Shown in pieces: positions 47,395 to 57,790 of a DNA stretch of 64,000 bases (position 1 is its first letter; the number at the start of each line of letters is the position of its first letter). Origin of the DNA: an uncultured Candidatus Entotheonella sp. (GTDB lineage Bacteria; Tectomicrobia; Entotheonellia; Entotheonellales; Entotheonellaceae); NCBI GenBank assembly GCA_951828535.1, contig OX639990.1, positions 1,909,300 through 1,973,299 of the forward strand, written 5' to 3'. The notes below the pieces were generated by a model, which made no database searches, was not told where the DNA came from, and worked only from the letters and a program-made list of their open reading frames with translations. The position numbers and the translations under genes are program-made.

Positions 47395-47886
47395 CTACGG
47401 CGTCATGCGTTTGGACAGGATGACGGCGCCAATCACCGCGATCAGCAGCAATACCGCGGCGAGCTCGAACGGCAACAGATACGTGCTGAACAGGCTGGCG
47501 CCGACCGCCTCGATGGTGCCGAAATCCTCGGCTGCCGGCGGGTTCGCGTCGCCAATGGAAAACAATCCGGCGAGGCGGAAGACCAACACCAGGCCGACGA
47601 CACCGGCCAGCAACCAGGCCCGCGTGCTGCCCTCACGCTGCAGGGAGTCGGCGCGCAGGTTGAGCATCATGATGACGAACAACATCAGCACCATGACCGC
47701 GCCGGCGTAGATGAGAATCTGCACCGTGGCCACAAAGCCGCTCATCAGCAGCACGTACAGGCCCGCCAGGCACAGCATGGTGATCACCAGATAGATGGCG
47801 CTGTTCATCGGGTTGCGGTGCCACACCACGAGGAACCCGCAGCCCATTCCGACAACCGCAAATATCCAGAATAAAAAGGCTTCCAT
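47395..47886 (-). CDS. nuoJ: NADH-quinone oxidoreductase subunit J (first copy)
   Basis: 163 residues from the ATG at 47886; an upstream in-frame extension to 47979 has no family match. Five membrane helices with NPMNSAIYLVITMLCLAGLY and IYAGAVMVLMLFVIMMLNL. It follows nuoH after a 147-bp gap that contains a hairpin but no nuoI, although nuoI normally lies here. Confidence 0.95.
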   Translation of the reverse strand: MEAFLFWIFAVVGMGCGFLVVWHRNPMNSAIYLVITMLCLAGLYVLLMSGFVATVQILIYAGAVMVLMLFVIMMLNLRADSLQREGSTRAWLLAGVVGLVLVFRLAGLFSIGDANPPAAEDFGTIEAVGASLFSTYLLPFELAAVLLLIAVIGAVILSKRMTP

Positions 47887-47990
47887 AGCACTCTTCCGTT
47901 CGTCAGATTTGCCGCCCGGGAGGCCACCCTTTGCAGCCGCGCCGCATACCCCGAGGCGCCGGGTGCCGCCGACCGGCAAGCGGACCCTAG

Positions 47991-48018
47991 CCCCCCTGAC
48001 AAGGGGGGTTGGGGGGTT
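47991..48018. repeat. C/G-rich hairpin in the nuoH-nuoJ gap
   Basis: CCCCCCT-GACA-AGGGGGG (47991-48008) followed by TTGGGGGGTT. It is a REP-like hairpin with no U-tract on either strand, so it is not a standard terminator. It occupies the position where nuoI would be expected. Confidence 0.55.
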
Positions 48019-48033
48019 GCAGGGGCCTGCGCA

Positions 48034-49119
48034 TCAGGTAATCAGCAACACCACTACGGCGGTAATCAGCAGGTTGACAAAGGCCAGCTCAAGCAGAATC
48101 TTCCAGCCCAGGTGCATCACCTGGTCGTAGCGAAAACGCGGCAGCGTCCAGCGCACCGTCAGCAGCACCCAGCAGCCGATCAACACCTTGAAGCCGAACG
48201 CCGCCACCTGCAGCAACACCACCAACAGGTGCGGCAGTTGCCACACGCCCAAGCCAAACGGCCAGTGAAAGCCATCGGCGTATAGATAGGGGACCTGCCA
48301 GCCGCCAAAGAACAGCGTGGCCACCAGGCCGGAAACGATGACGATCTCGACGAACTCCGCCAGGAAGAACATGGCGAACTTCATGCTGCTGTATTCGACG
48401 AAGTAGCCGATGATTTCCGACTCGCCCTCCGGCAGGTCGAACGGCACGCGCTTGTTTTCGGCCATCGCCGCGGCCAGGAAGAGAAAGAAGGCGGCCGGCT
48501 GCACCACGATGCCCCATTTGGGCAGGAAGCCCCACAGCAACTCGCCCTGCTTCTGCACGATGACGTTCAACTGCGCCGATTCGTAGATCATCAGCACGCC
48601 GATGATCGACAGCCCCATGGTGATTTCGTACGAGATCATCTGCGACGAGGCGCGCAGGCCGCCGAGCAGCGCGTAGTTGTTGTTCGACGCCCAGCCCGCC
48701 AGCATGGTGCCGTACACCGCCATGGAGGAGATGGCGAAGATGTAGACGATACCGACGTTCAGGTCGGCGATCTGCAAGGGGATGACGCGCTCGCCGATAC
48801 GCAGCACGTCGCCGAACGGAATGGCCGCGAACACCACCAGGGCGGGAAACAGCGCCGCCGCCGGCGCCAAGGTATGCAGGGTGCGGTGCGCCCCGGCGGG
48901 CACGAAGTCTTCCTTGGTGACCATCTTGATGCCGTCGGCAAGGGCGTGGAACAGGCCCATCGCCGCCCGCCCGGCGATGCGCGCCCGGTTGGGGCCGATG
49001 CGGTCCTGGATGGCGGCGCTCTGCTTGCGCTCGGCCCAAGTCAGCAGCGCCCCCAGGTGGATCAGCACCAGCAGCACCACGAGGACCTTGAGCAAGATGA
49101 TCAGAACGTCAACCCACAC
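48034..49119 (-). CDS. nuoH: NADH-quinone oxidoreductase subunit H
   Basis: 361 residues with about eight membrane helices. Signatures: TWAERKQSAAIQDRIGPNRA at the N-terminus, GWASNNNYALLGGLRASSQM, and PFDLPEGESEIIGYFVEYSS, the quinone-chamber region. NuoH connects the membrane arm to the quinone site. It follows nuoF by 18 bp; nuoG, which normally lies between them, is absent. This is the only nuoH in the window. Confidence 0.97.
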   Translation of the reverse strand: MWVDVLIILLKVLVVLLVLIHLGALLTWAERKQSAAIQDRIGPNRARIAGRAAMGLFHALADGIKMVTKEDFVPAGAHRTLHTLAPAAALFPALVVFAAIPFGDVLRIGERVIPLQIADLNVGIVYIFAISSMAVYGTMLAGWASNNNYALLGGLRASSQMISYEITMGLSIIGVLMIYESAQLNVIVQKQGELLWGFLPKWGIVVQPAAFFLFLAAAMAENKRVPFDLPEGESEIIGYFVEYSSMKFAMFFLAEFVEIVIVSGLVATLFFGGWQVPYLYADGFHWPFGLGVWQLPHLLVVLLQVAAFGFKVLIGCWVLLTVRWTLPRFRYDQVMHLGWKILLELAFVNLLITAVVVLLIT

Positions 49120-49137
49120 GATGTCGTCCCCGCTGCC

Positions 49138-50415
<1,278 letters not shown>

Positions 50416-50418
50416 GGT

Positions 50419-50901
50419 TCACTCTCCACTGCTTTTCTGGTGCAGCAGTTCGTCCAGCTTTTCCTCGGTCACGTTACCGTACAGCTCGTCGTTCAGATAC
50501 ATCATCGGCGCCCTGTCGCAGGCCGCCATGCACTCGACGCCGCGCAGGGTGAAACGCCCGTCCGGCGTCGTTTGCCCCACCTCGATGCCGAGCTGCCGCT
50601 CGGCGCGCCGTAAGAGACGCCGGGCACCCTGCAGCGAGCACGACAGGTTGAAGCAGATATGCACCTCGCAGGTGCCCTGCGGCTCGGTGGGGAACATGGT
50701 GTAGAACGTTGCCACGCCCTTCACATCCACCATCGGTACCTGCAACAGGTCGGCCACCGCCTGGCACACCTCGTCGTCGAGATACGGAAACTCCTGCGTC
50801 GCCAGGTGCAGCGCCGGCAGCATCACCGCGCGCGGCGTCGGATACCGCTCGATCAACTGCTCGATGCGAGCCTGTGCGGCCTCGGAAAGTTGCACGGCCA
50901 T
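50419..50901 (-). CDS. nuoE: NADH-quinone oxidoreductase subunit E
   Basis: 160 residues, thioredoxin-like 2Fe-2S subunit. Cluster ligands are visible as C-x4-C in HICFNLSC and C-x3-C in ECMAACDRAP. It pairs with NuoF as the NADH-dehydrogenase module. It lies 24 bp after nuoCD and 3 bp before nuoF. Its presence shows that the locus encodes a NADH-oxidising enzyme, not only an F420H2- or ferredoxin-type complex. Confidence 0.96.
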   Translation of the reverse strand: MAVQLSEAAQARIEQLIERYPTPRAVMLPALHLATQEFPYLDDEVCQAVADLLQVPMVDVKGVATFYTMFPTEPQGTCEVHICFNLSCSLQGARRLLRRAERQLGIEVGQTTPDGRFTLRGVECMAACDRAPMMYLNDELYGNVTEEKLDELLHQKSSGE

Positions 50902-50925
50902 GGTCGCGGTCGTCCTCCCTTACCT

Positions 50926-52650
50926 TTACCGGTCGTTCTCGCCGGCGATCATGTTGATGGTGCCGAACGTCGCCACCACGTCGGCGACCATGCCGCCTTT
51001 GAGCATCTTTTGCAGACCCTGCATGAGGGCGAAGCACGGCGGCCGCACCCGGCAGCGGTACGGACGGCCGGTGCCGTCACTGACCAGATAAAAGCCCAGC
51101 TCGCCGTTGGCGCCCTCCACCGGCACATATGCCTCGCCGGCGGGCGGCTTGATGCCCTCGATGATCAGCTTGAAGTGGTTCATCAATCCCTCGATGGTGC
51201 CGTAAACCTCGGCCTTCGGCGGCATCGTCATGCGCGCGTCGTCGAGTTGCACCGGCCCGTCGGGCATCTGCGCCATGCACTGCTCGACGAGGCGAACGCT
51301 CTGCCGGATCTCCTCCATGCGCACCAGGTAGCGATCATAGTTATCGCCGCTGTCGCCGAGCGGCACGTCGAAATCCAGGCGGTCGTAGACCAGATACGGC
51401 GTCGTCTTGCGCACGTCGAAATCGACCCCGGTCGAACGCAGCACCGGGCCGCTGAAGCTCAGGGCCAGAGCGTCGCGCGGCGCGATGACGCCGGTGCCGC
51501 GCATGCGGTCATGGAAGATGCGGTTCTTCTGCAGCAGGCGCTCCACGTCGTGCATCTGCTCGTGCAGCAGCACCAGAACCTGCGCCAGCTGGTCCGCGAA
51601 GCCCGCCGGCAGGTCGGCCATGACGCCGCCCACGCGGGTGTACGTCGTGGTCAGGCGGGCGCCGCAGATGGCCTCGACCAGCTTCCAGATTTCCTCCCGC
51701 GCCTTGATAAAGTAGAAATAGACCGTAAAGGCGCCGAGCTCCATGGCGTTGGCGGCGATGCAGGTGAGGTGGTCGGTGATGCGCGACAACTCGCTGACCA
51801 GTACCCGGATGTACTGGCAGCGCTCCGGCGTCTCGACGTCGAAGAGCTTTTCCACCGCCAGCACGAAGCCGACGTTGTTAATCAGCGGCGACACGTAGTT
51901 CAGTCGGTCGGTGTACGGAATCACCTGCGTGTAGGTATGGCTCTCGGCCTCCTTCTCGAAGGCGCGGTGCAGGTAGCCGATCTCGGTGTCGCCGTCGACA
52001 ATCGTCTCGCCGTCCAGTTCGAGCGTCATGTGAATGACGCCGTGCATGGCCGGATGGCTCGGGCCCATGTGCACGAACATGTGGCGCGTTTCAGACCCGG
52101 CGTCGTCGCGCTTGTTCATGTAGAACGTCGGGTCCTGGGCGTTGTGGTCCAGCGGCTGTTCCTTGTCCTGCGGGTAATCCTTACGCAGCGGGTGGCCCTC
52201 GAAGCCGTTGTACAGCAGGATGCGGCGCAGGTCCGGGTGGTCGTCGAAGGTGATGCCGAACATGTCGTACACCTCGCGCTCGAACCAGTTGGCCCCCTCC
52301 CACACCGGCATGAGGGAGTCGATGCGCGGATCGTCGTCCGGCACCGCGGTCTTCAGCCGCACCCGCTGGTTGTGCGACAGCGAGTACAGGTGTGCCACCA
52401 CTTCGTAGCGCGGCGTCCTGCCGCCATCCCCCAGGGTGAGGTAATCCACCGCCGTCAGGTCCATCAGTACGTTGTAGCGCAAATCCGGCTCGTCGCGCAG
52501 GAATTGCGCCACCTCCCGCCACGCCTCGCGGCGCACCGTCAGCGTGTCGTCGCCGTGCTCGGCGTGCTGGTCCAGCACCGCCTCGGCAAACGCCTGCTTC
52601 AGCCTGACACTGGTAACGGACTCGTCAACAACCATGTCTCTCTCCGGCAT
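50926..52650 (-). CDS. nuoCD: fused NADH-quinone oxidoreductase subunits C and D
   Basis: 574 residues from the ATG at 52650, which overlaps the nuoA stop (TGATG) and has GGAG nine bases upstream; an ATG at 52635 is also possible. Residues to about 180 are NuoC (FEREVYDMFGITFDDHPDLR); the rest is NuoD (FVHMGPSHPAMHGV, EIGYLHRAFEKEAE, and the C-terminal DVVATFGTINMIAGENDR). The fusion is known from many Pseudomonadota. NuoD forms the quinone site with NuoB, yet nuoB, which normally lies between nuoA and nuoC, is missing. Confidence 0.96.
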   Translation of the reverse strand: MPERDMVVDESVTSVRLKQAFAEAVLDQHAEHGDDTLTVRREAWREVAQFLRDEPDLRYNVLMDLTAVDYLTLGDGGRTPRYEVVAHLYSLSHNQRVRLKTAVPDDDPRIDSLMPVWEGANWFEREVYDMFGITFDDHPDLRRILLYNGFEGHPLRKDYPQDKEQPLDHNAQDPTFYMNKRDDAGSETRHMFVHMGPSHPAMHGVIHMTLELDGETIVDGDTEIGYLHRAFEKEAESHTYTQVIPYTDRLNYVSPLINNVGFVLAVEKLFDVETPERCQYIRVLVSELSRITDHLTCIAANAMELGAFTVYFYFIKAREEIWKLVEAICGARLTTTYTRVGGVMADLPAGFADQLAQVLVLLHEQMHDVERLLQKNRIFHDRMRGTGVIAPRDALALSFSGPVLRSTGVDFDVRKTTPYLVYDRLDFDVPLGDSGDNYDRYLVRMEEIRQSVRLVEQCMAQMPDGPVQLDDARMTMPPKAEVYGTIEGLMNHFKLIIEGIKPPAGEAYVPVEGANGELGFYLVSDGTGRPYRCRVRPPCFALMQGLQKMLKGGMVADVVATFGTINMIAGENDR

Positions 52651-53000
52651 CAGTTCCACTCCAGCGCGCCACGCCGCCAGGCGTACACGAAGGCCACCGT
52701 CAGCAGCCCCAGAAACACCAGCACGGCAAGAAACCCGGCCACGTCGAGCCGCCGGAACATCACGGCCCACGGATAGAGAAAGGCCACCTCGATGTCGAAC
52801 ACGATGAACAGCATGGCGACGACCGAAAACTTGACGGAGAACTGCCGACGCGGCTGCTCCATCTGATCCATGCCGCACTCGAACGGCTCGGACTTCACCG
52901 GCGTCGGGCGCCGCGGCCCGAACAGGCGCGACAGGCTCAGCATCAGCGCGCACACCAAGCCGGCCAAAACAAAGGTGATGAGCAGCGGCAGCATGTTCAT
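52650..53000 (-). CDS. nuoA: NADH-quinone oxidoreductase subunit A
   Basis: 116 residues and three membrane helices. Signatures: KSEPFECGMDQ with the conserved loop cysteine, and FSVKFSVVAMLFIVFDIEVA then FLYPWAV. Its ATG overlaps the stop of the nuoM upstream (ATGA at 52997-53000), and its own stop overlaps the nuoCD start. It is the sixteenth-complex-typical short membrane subunit at the interface of arm and quinone site, and the only copy in the window. Confidence 0.96.
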   Translation of the reverse strand: MNMLPLLITFVLAGLVCALMLSLSRLFGPRRPTPVKSEPFECGMDQMEQPRRQFSVKFSVVAMLFIVFDIEVAFLYPWAVMFRRLDVAGFLAVLVFLGLLTVAFVYAWRRGALEWN

Positions 53001-54574
53001 GGGGTCTGTCCTCCTGCATGGTCAACGGCCCCCTCTCCCGCTGGGAAAGGGCGGGGGGTGAGGGCGGCGGATACCGGCGCGGCCAGCACGGCGCGGCTGC
53101 GCACCTGCTCCAGCAAGTGGGCCGACGCGGCGTCGGTCGGGCGCAGGAACGTGCTCGGATAAATGCCGATCCAGAACATCAGCAGCACCAGCGGCGCCAG
53201 CAGCGTGATCTCCCGCGCCGACAGGTCGCGCAGGCCGCGGTTCGCCTCGTGCGTGACCTCGCCGTACATGACCCGCTGGTACATCCACAGCATGTAGACG
53301 GCGCTCAGGATCATGCCGAGGGCCGCCAGCACCGCGAAGCCGCGGTTGAACTCGAAGGCGCCGAGCAGGATGAGGAACTCGCCCACAAAGCCGTTCAACC
53401 CCGGCAGGCCGATGGAGGCGAACATCACCACCAGGAAGAACACCGCGAAGATCGGCATCTGGCGCCACAGGCCGCCGTAATCGGCGATCAGCCGGGTGTG
53501 GCGGCGGTCGTAGATCATGCCGACCAGCAGGAACAGCGCGCCGGTGGTGAGGCCGTGGTTGACCATTTGCAGGATGCCGCCCTGCAAACCGGCCAGGTTG
53601 CCGGCGAAGATGCCGAGCATCACCAGACCCAGATGACTGACGCTGGAATAGGCCACCAGCCGCTTGATGTCCGGCTGCACCATGGCGACCAGGGCGCCGT
53701 ACAGAATGCCGATGACCGCCAGCACCGAAATCAGCGGCGCGAACGCGGTGGCAGCAGCGGGAAACAGCGGCAGGCAAAAGCGGATGAAGCCGTAACCGCC
53801 CATCTTCAGCAACACCCCGGCCAAGATGACGCTGCCGGCCGTCGGCGCCTCCGTGTGCGCGTCGGGCAGCCAGGTGTGAAAGGGAAACAGCGGTACTTTG
53901 ATGGCGAAGCTCAGAAAGAAGGCCATGAAGAGGAGCTTTTGCTGCTGCAGCGACAGGTCGAGGGCGAAGAAATCGAACAGGTCGAAGGAGCGCCCGCCGC
54001 CCTGCTGGAGATTAAGGATATGCAGGGCCAGAATCGCCACCAGCATCAGGGCGCTGCCGGCCATGGTGTAGAGGATGAATTTCACCGTGGCGTACAGGCG
54101 GTTTTCGCCGCCCCACATGCCGATCATCAGGTACATGGGGATCAGCATCGCTTCCCAGAAGATGAAGAACAGAAAGAGGTCGAGCGCCACGAAGGCGCCC
54201 AGCATGCTGGTTTCCAGAACCAGCATGAGGACGGCGAACTCCTTCGCCTTAGTGGGGATGCTCTGCCAGGCGCTCAGCAGGGCAACCGGCGACAGCAGCG
54301 TCGTCAGCACGAACAGCGGCAGGCTGATGCCGTCGATGCCGACGTGGTAGGTGATGCCCAGGCCGCCGATCCAGGCCGCCTGCTCGCTGAACTGCATGCT
54401 CGGCAGGCTGCTGTCGAACGCCGCGTACAGCACCACCGAGACGGCGAACGTTACCAGCATGACGCCTAGCGTCCAGCCCCACATCAACGCCTCGCGCCGG
54501 CGTGGCAGGGCCAGCAGCACGATGGCGCCCAGCAGGGGCAGGAACACGACGGTACTGAGAAGCGGCCAAGTCAT
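52997..54574 (-). CDS. nuoM: NADH-quinone oxidoreductase subunit M (first copy)
   Basis: 525 residues with about 14 membrane helices. Signatures: LDLFLFFIFWEAMLIPMYLM, KVPLFPFHTWLPDAHTEAPT and LVAYSSVSHLGLVMLGIFAG. It lies unusually upstream of nuoA and overlaps it by 4 bp. The last 20 or so residues (ALTPRPFPAGEGAVDHAGG) are encoded by a REP-like palindrome of family B at 53030-53064, so the native C-terminus has been replaced or extended by repeat DNA. Confidence 0.95.
   Translation of the reverse strand: MTWPLLSTVVFLPLLGAIVLLALPRRREALMWGWTLGVMLVTFAVSVVLYAAFDSSLPSMQFSEQAAWIGGLGITYHVGIDGISLPLFVLTTLLSPVALLSAWQSIPTKAKEFAVLMLVLETSMLGAFVALDLFLFFIFWEAMLIPMYLMIGMWGGENRLYATVKFILYTMAGSALMLVAILALHILNLQQGGGRSFDLFDFFALDLSLQQQKLLFMAFFLSFAIKVPLFPFHTWLPDAHTEAPTAGSVILAGVLLKMGGYGFIRFCLPLFPAAATAFAPLISVLAVIGILYGALVAMVQPDIKRLVAYSSVSHLGLVMLGIFAGNLAGLQGGILQMVNHGLTTGALFLLVGMIYDRRHTRLIADYGGLWRQMPIFAVFFLVVMFASIGLPGLNGFVGEFLILLGAFEFNRGFAVLAALGMILSAVYMLWMYQRVMYGEVTHEANRGLRDLSAREITLLAPLVLLMFWIGIYPSTFLRPTDAASAHLLEQVRSRAVLAAPVSAALTPRPFPAGEGAVDHAGGQTP
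53030..53064. repeat. REP-like family B copy inside the nuoM 3' end
   Basis: CCCCCTCTCCCGCTGGGAAA then GGGCGGGGGGTGAGG is an imperfect palindrome like those at 1247-1280 and 54642-54755. It lies in the last codons of nuoM and immediately upstream of the nuoA start. Confidence 0.6.
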
Positions 54575-54641
54575 AATGGCTTTTAATCCTCAATAGCCAA
54601 GGGTCATTCTTCTTCCGCTTACCGGACCATGCCGGGAACTT

Positions 54642-54788
54642 CCCCCTCACCCCAACCCTCTCCCTCCAGGGGAAAGGGAGTAAACCTTCTTGACGGCAGC
54701 AAGGCTCGGACCCGAGTCCCCTCTCCCCTCCGCGGGGAAGGTTAGGGAAAGGGGGCTTCTCGATACAGTCAGAGACGAAATGCTCTAA
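54642..54788. repeat. two REP-like family B palindromes in the nuoL-nuoM gap
   Basis: The 215-bp gap between nuoL and nuoM holds CCCCCTCACCCCAACCCTCT then CCCTCCAGGGGAAAGGGAG (54642-54680), and a second palindrome CCCCTCTCCCCTCCGCGGGG (54718-54737) with a GGTTAGGGAAAGGGGG arm. The right edge, GAGACGAAATGCTCTAA (54772-54788), resembles the terminal repeat of the 21293-21506 element. No gene is seen. Confidence 0.6.
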
Positions 54789-54789
54789 A

Positions 54790-56715
54790 TTACCCCGCCA
54801 GCCCCCAAAACACGACAATGGCGCCGACGACCAGCGTCAGAGCGTAGGTGCGGGCGTAGCCGGTCTGCAGGGTGCTCAGAAATTCGCCATCCAAGCGCAC
54901 GATGCGCCCAATGCCATTCACGATGCGATCGATGAAGCCGATGTCGAAGACCCGCCACAATCCGTTGTTCGACAGCCGGTAGATCGGCCTCACGAGCACG
55001 CGCGCGTACAGTTCGTCCACGTACCAGGTATTGACCAGCAGGTCGTACGTCGACTGCCAACGGGCCTGCCACTGTTCCGGCAGGTGCGGCTCGCGCACGT
55101 AGAAGCGATACGCTAGACGCCACCCCGCCGCGGCGACGGCCAGCGATACCACCATCAATAGGATGTCCAGGGAGGAAAAAGCGTGCGGGTGCGCCGCCGC
55201 CTCGAAGACCGGCTCCAACCAGCGGTGCAGCATGCCGTGCTCGGGCGGAAAGCCGAGCACCACGCCACCCAGGGCGGACAACAGGGCCAGCAGCATCAGC
55301 GGCGCGCGCATGGCGCCGGGCGCCTCGTGCACGTGCGCCGCCACGTCCGGCTCGACCCGCGAGTCGCCGTAGAAGGTCATGTACAGCAGCCGGAACATGT
55401 AGAACGCCGTCATGAACGCCGCCACCGACGCTGCAATCCATCCCAGCCAGCCCACACCGTCGGCCTTCATGGCGCTGGCCAGAATCTCGTCCTTACTCCA
55501 GAACCCGGCAAAGGGGAAAATGCCGGCAATCGCCAGGGTGGCCGTGGCCATGGTCCAGTGCGTGGTCGGCAACGCCTGCCGCAGGCCGCCCATGCGCCGC
55601 ATGTCCTGCTCGCCGCCCAGGGCGTGAATGACGCTGCCGGCACCCAGGAACAGCAGCGCTTTGAAAAAGGCGTGGGTGACCAGATGAAAGATCGCCGCGG
55701 CGTAGGCACCGACGCCAAGCGCGAAGACCATGAACCCCAGTTGACTGACCGTCGAATACGCCAGCACCCGCTTGATGTCCGTAGCCACGAGCGCCATGGA
55801 CGCCGCAAACAGCGCCGTCAGCACGCCCACCACGGCCACCACGTCCAGGGCTATCGGCGCCAGGTCGTACAGCAGCGCCGAGCGCGCCATCATGTACACC
55901 CCGGCGGTGACCATCGTCGCCGCGTGGATCAGCGCGCTGACCGGCGTCGGACCCTCCATGGCGTCCGGCAGCCACACGTGCAGCGGCACCTGGGCGGATT
56001 TGCCGACGGCGCCCATGAACAACAGCAAGGCAATGGCTGTCAGCACCGTTGGGCCCGCCGGGCCATTCCCTCCCGCATCGGACGATTTAATCCCTTCGAG
56101 CTGGTGTTGCACGTCGAGGAAATCGACGCTCTGGAAGGTGACGAACAACAGCAGGACCGCCAGCACGAAGCCGACGTCCCCTACCCTGTTGACCACGAAA
56201 GCCTTCTTGCCGGCGTCGCTGGCGCTCTGCCGCGTGTACCAGAAGCCGATCAGCAAGTAGGAGCACAGCCCCACGCCTTCCCAGCCGACGAACATCAGCA
56301 GGTAATTGTCCGCCATCACCAGGATGAGCATGGCGCCGACGAACAGATTCAGGTAGGTGAAGTAGCGCCCCTGATCCTCGTCGTCGTGCATGTAGGCGGT
56401 GGAATAGATGTGCACCAGCAGGCCGACGCCGCTGACCACCAGCATCATGGTGCAGGAGAGGCCGTCGATCAGCAGGCCCACCGAGGCGCTGTACGCCCCG
56501 GAAGCAATCCAGGTGAAATAGGTGACCTGATGCAGGGGTTCGGAGCGGGTGGCCAAGGCGATGGTCGCGGTCAGGGAAAAGAGGAAGGACAGCCCGACGG
56601 CGGCGATAGCGATCTGGCCCACGGTCTCGTGACGGTAGCGGTGGGCGAAGAGGCCATTCAGCACGGCGCCCGCCAATGGGCAAAGCGGCACCAGCCAAGC
56701 GCTGTCGAGCATCAT
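54790..56715 (-). CDS. nuoL: NADH-quinone oxidoreductase subunit L (first copy)
   Basis: 641 residues with about 16 membrane helices. Signatures: DNYLLMFVGWEGVGLCSYLL, GKSAQVPLHVWLPDAMEGPT and LAYSTVSQLGFMVFALGVG, with the C-terminal lateral-helix region near 510-600. The ATG pair at 56715 and 56712 leaves the start open; GGGGAG is better spaced for the second. It is the first gene of the nuo run, 131 bp downstream of a strong promoter, which is unusual because nuoA normally leads. Confidence 0.95.
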   Translation of the reverse strand: MMLDSAWLVPLCPLAGAVLNGLFAHRYRHETVGQIAIAAVGLSFLFSLTATIALATRSEPLHQVTYFTWIASGAYSASVGLLIDGLSCTMMLVVSGVGLLVHIYSTAYMHDDEDQGRYFTYLNLFVGAMLILVMADNYLLMFVGWEGVGLCSYLLIGFWYTRQSASDAGKKAFVVNRVGDVGFVLAVLLLFVTFQSVDFLDVQHQLEGIKSSDAGGNGPAGPTVLTAIALLLFMGAVGKSAQVPLHVWLPDAMEGPTPVSALIHAATMVTAGVYMMARSALLYDLAPIALDVVAVVGVLTALFAASMALVATDIKRVLAYSTVSQLGFMVFALGVGAYAAAIFHLVTHAFFKALLFLGAGSVIHALGGEQDMRRMGGLRQALPTTHWTMATATLAIAGIFPFAGFWSKDEILASAMKADGVGWLGWIAASVAAFMTAFYMFRLLYMTFYGDSRVEPDVAAHVHEAPGAMRAPLMLLALLSALGGVVLGFPPEHGMLHRWLEPVFEAAAHPHAFSSLDILLMVVSLAVAAAGWRLAYRFYVREPHLPEQWQARWQSTYDLLVNTWYVDELYARVLVRPIYRLSNNGLWRVFDIGFIDRIVNGIGRIVRLDGEFLSTLQTGYARTYALTLVVGAIVVFWGLAG

Positions 56716-56845
56716 TTGCTCCCCGCGAAACTGCCGAGCAACGACCCGGCGTGCACGTCAATTGAGAGGCGTGAGGTACGAAAAGAAGAGTGTCTTGCGG
56801 GGCAGTCATCCAGCAGGATGGTTGGACCGCTTGTCGGGGGCGAAT

Positions 56846-56873
56846 CTTATCAGAGCCTGTTTGGGGGTGTCAA
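56846..56873 (-). promoter_or_regulatory. sigma70-type promoter for the nuo operon
   Basis: On the minus strand TTGACA (56873-56868) and GATAAG (56851-56846) are 16 bp apart. They point to nuoL, whose start is 131 bp downstream. This is the only clear promoter I see in the 17.5-kb run. No regulator site is recognised in the rest of the 202-bp gap. Confidence 0.5.
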
Positions 56874-56901
56874 TAACGGCAAGGCCGCTGGCCGGTGGGA
56901 C

Positions 56902-56927
56902 GTCGGATAACGTGGCGCTAATCCGAT
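56902..56927. repeat. palindromic repeat family C, copy 2
   Basis: GTCGGATAACG then TGGCGCTAATCCGATT, similar to the copy at 24714-24739. The stop codon and last codons of the PHP gene (ESD, stop) lie in it. Confidence 0.5.
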
Positions 56928-57790
56928 TCACGGCCGGCGGCAAACCGCTGCAGGTCGTGCAGGACCGTGCCGGGCACGGGATATCCGGGAGCGATTTCGC
57001 CGAGGGTGGGGCCGGTGGGGCGGCCATGGTAGTCGGAACCGCCGGTGGGAACGAGGTGGTGGCGCAGGGCGGCGGCTTCGAAGAACGGGATGGCGTCCGG
57101 GTGGTGGGCCCGGTGGTAGACCTCGAGACCGGCGAGGCCAAGGGATTTGGCGGCGGCCAGCAGGGGGTCCAGAACGTTGGGGTCGTTGCTCAGGACGCCG
57201 GGATGGGCCAGGGAGCAGATCCCGCCGGCATTGGCAATCAGCCGTATTCCTTCTTCCAGAGACAGCGCCGGCTTGGGAGCGTTGCAGGGGATGAGAAAAT
57301 CGCGGAAGGCTTCCTGGTGGCCCTTGCAGTAACCCTGATCAACCAGTGCCTGCGCCAAGTGAGGGCGCGTCAGCACCCCCGAGGCGTACTGCTGCACGCG
57401 CTCGCTGTCCAGGGGGGCACGTCCGAGGTCACTGAGCTTGCAGTTGACGCAACGCAGGATTTCCAGGCCGCGCTGCGTGCGGCCCTCTTTCAGACGCGCC
57501 AGGCAGGTGTCCAGGGCGGCGTCTTCCGAGTCGAAGAAGTAGCCCAACAGATGGATGTCGCCAAAATCCCCATGCTGCACGCTGAGCTCGATGCCTGTCT
57601 TCACTTCCACCCCACAGGCCGCGCCGGCCACGCGCGCCTCGGGCAGGGCCGCCAGCGTATCGTGATCGGTGACTGCCAGATGCCGCACCCCGTGCCGTGC
57701 CGCCTTGACGACCAGTTGGGCGGGCGTATCCAGGCCATCGGAATGGTTCGTATGGGCGTGCAAATCCACGCCGCCCAGCGGTGTGGGCAT
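56918..57790 (-). CDS. PHP-domain phosphoesterase (TrpH/YciV-like)
   Basis: 290 residues from the ATG at 57790 with AAGGAGAG upstream; an in-frame extension to 57895 has no support. The metal-site motifs are VDLHAHTNHSDG at the N-terminus, TDHDT, GIELSVQHGD, SLAHPGV and GGSDYHGRP, the full set of PHP histidines and acids. Relatives act as 3',5'-nucleotide phosphatases or 5'-to-3' RNA exonucleases (RNase AM). Substrate is not decided here. It is divergent from gspG; its last codons are within a palindromic repeat. Confidence 0.9.
   Translation of the reverse strand: MPTPLGGVDLHAHTNHSDGLDTPAQLVVKAARHGVRHLAVTDHDTLAALPEARVAGAACGVEVKTGIELSVQHGDFGDIHLLGYFFDSEDAALDTCLARLKEGRTQRGLEILRCVNCKLSDLGRAPLDSERVQQYASGVLTRPHLAQALVDQGYCKGHQEAFRDFLIPCNAPKPALSLEEGIRLIANAGGICSLAHPGVLSNDPNVLDPLLAAAKSLGLAGLEVYHRAHHPDAIPFFEAAALRHHLVPTGGSDYHGRPTGPTLGEIAPGYPVPGTVLHDLQRFAAGRESD

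Noticed and set aside
47991-48018. Terminator inside the nuo operon
   Set aside because: The hairpin lacks a U-tract on both strands and a G-rich run follows, so it is treated as a repeat.
52651-53025. In-frame upstream extension of nuoCD
   Set aside because: The extra 125 residues overlap nuoA in another frame and are His/Arg/Ala-rich; the start at 52650 overlaps the nuoA stop and has GGAG upstream.
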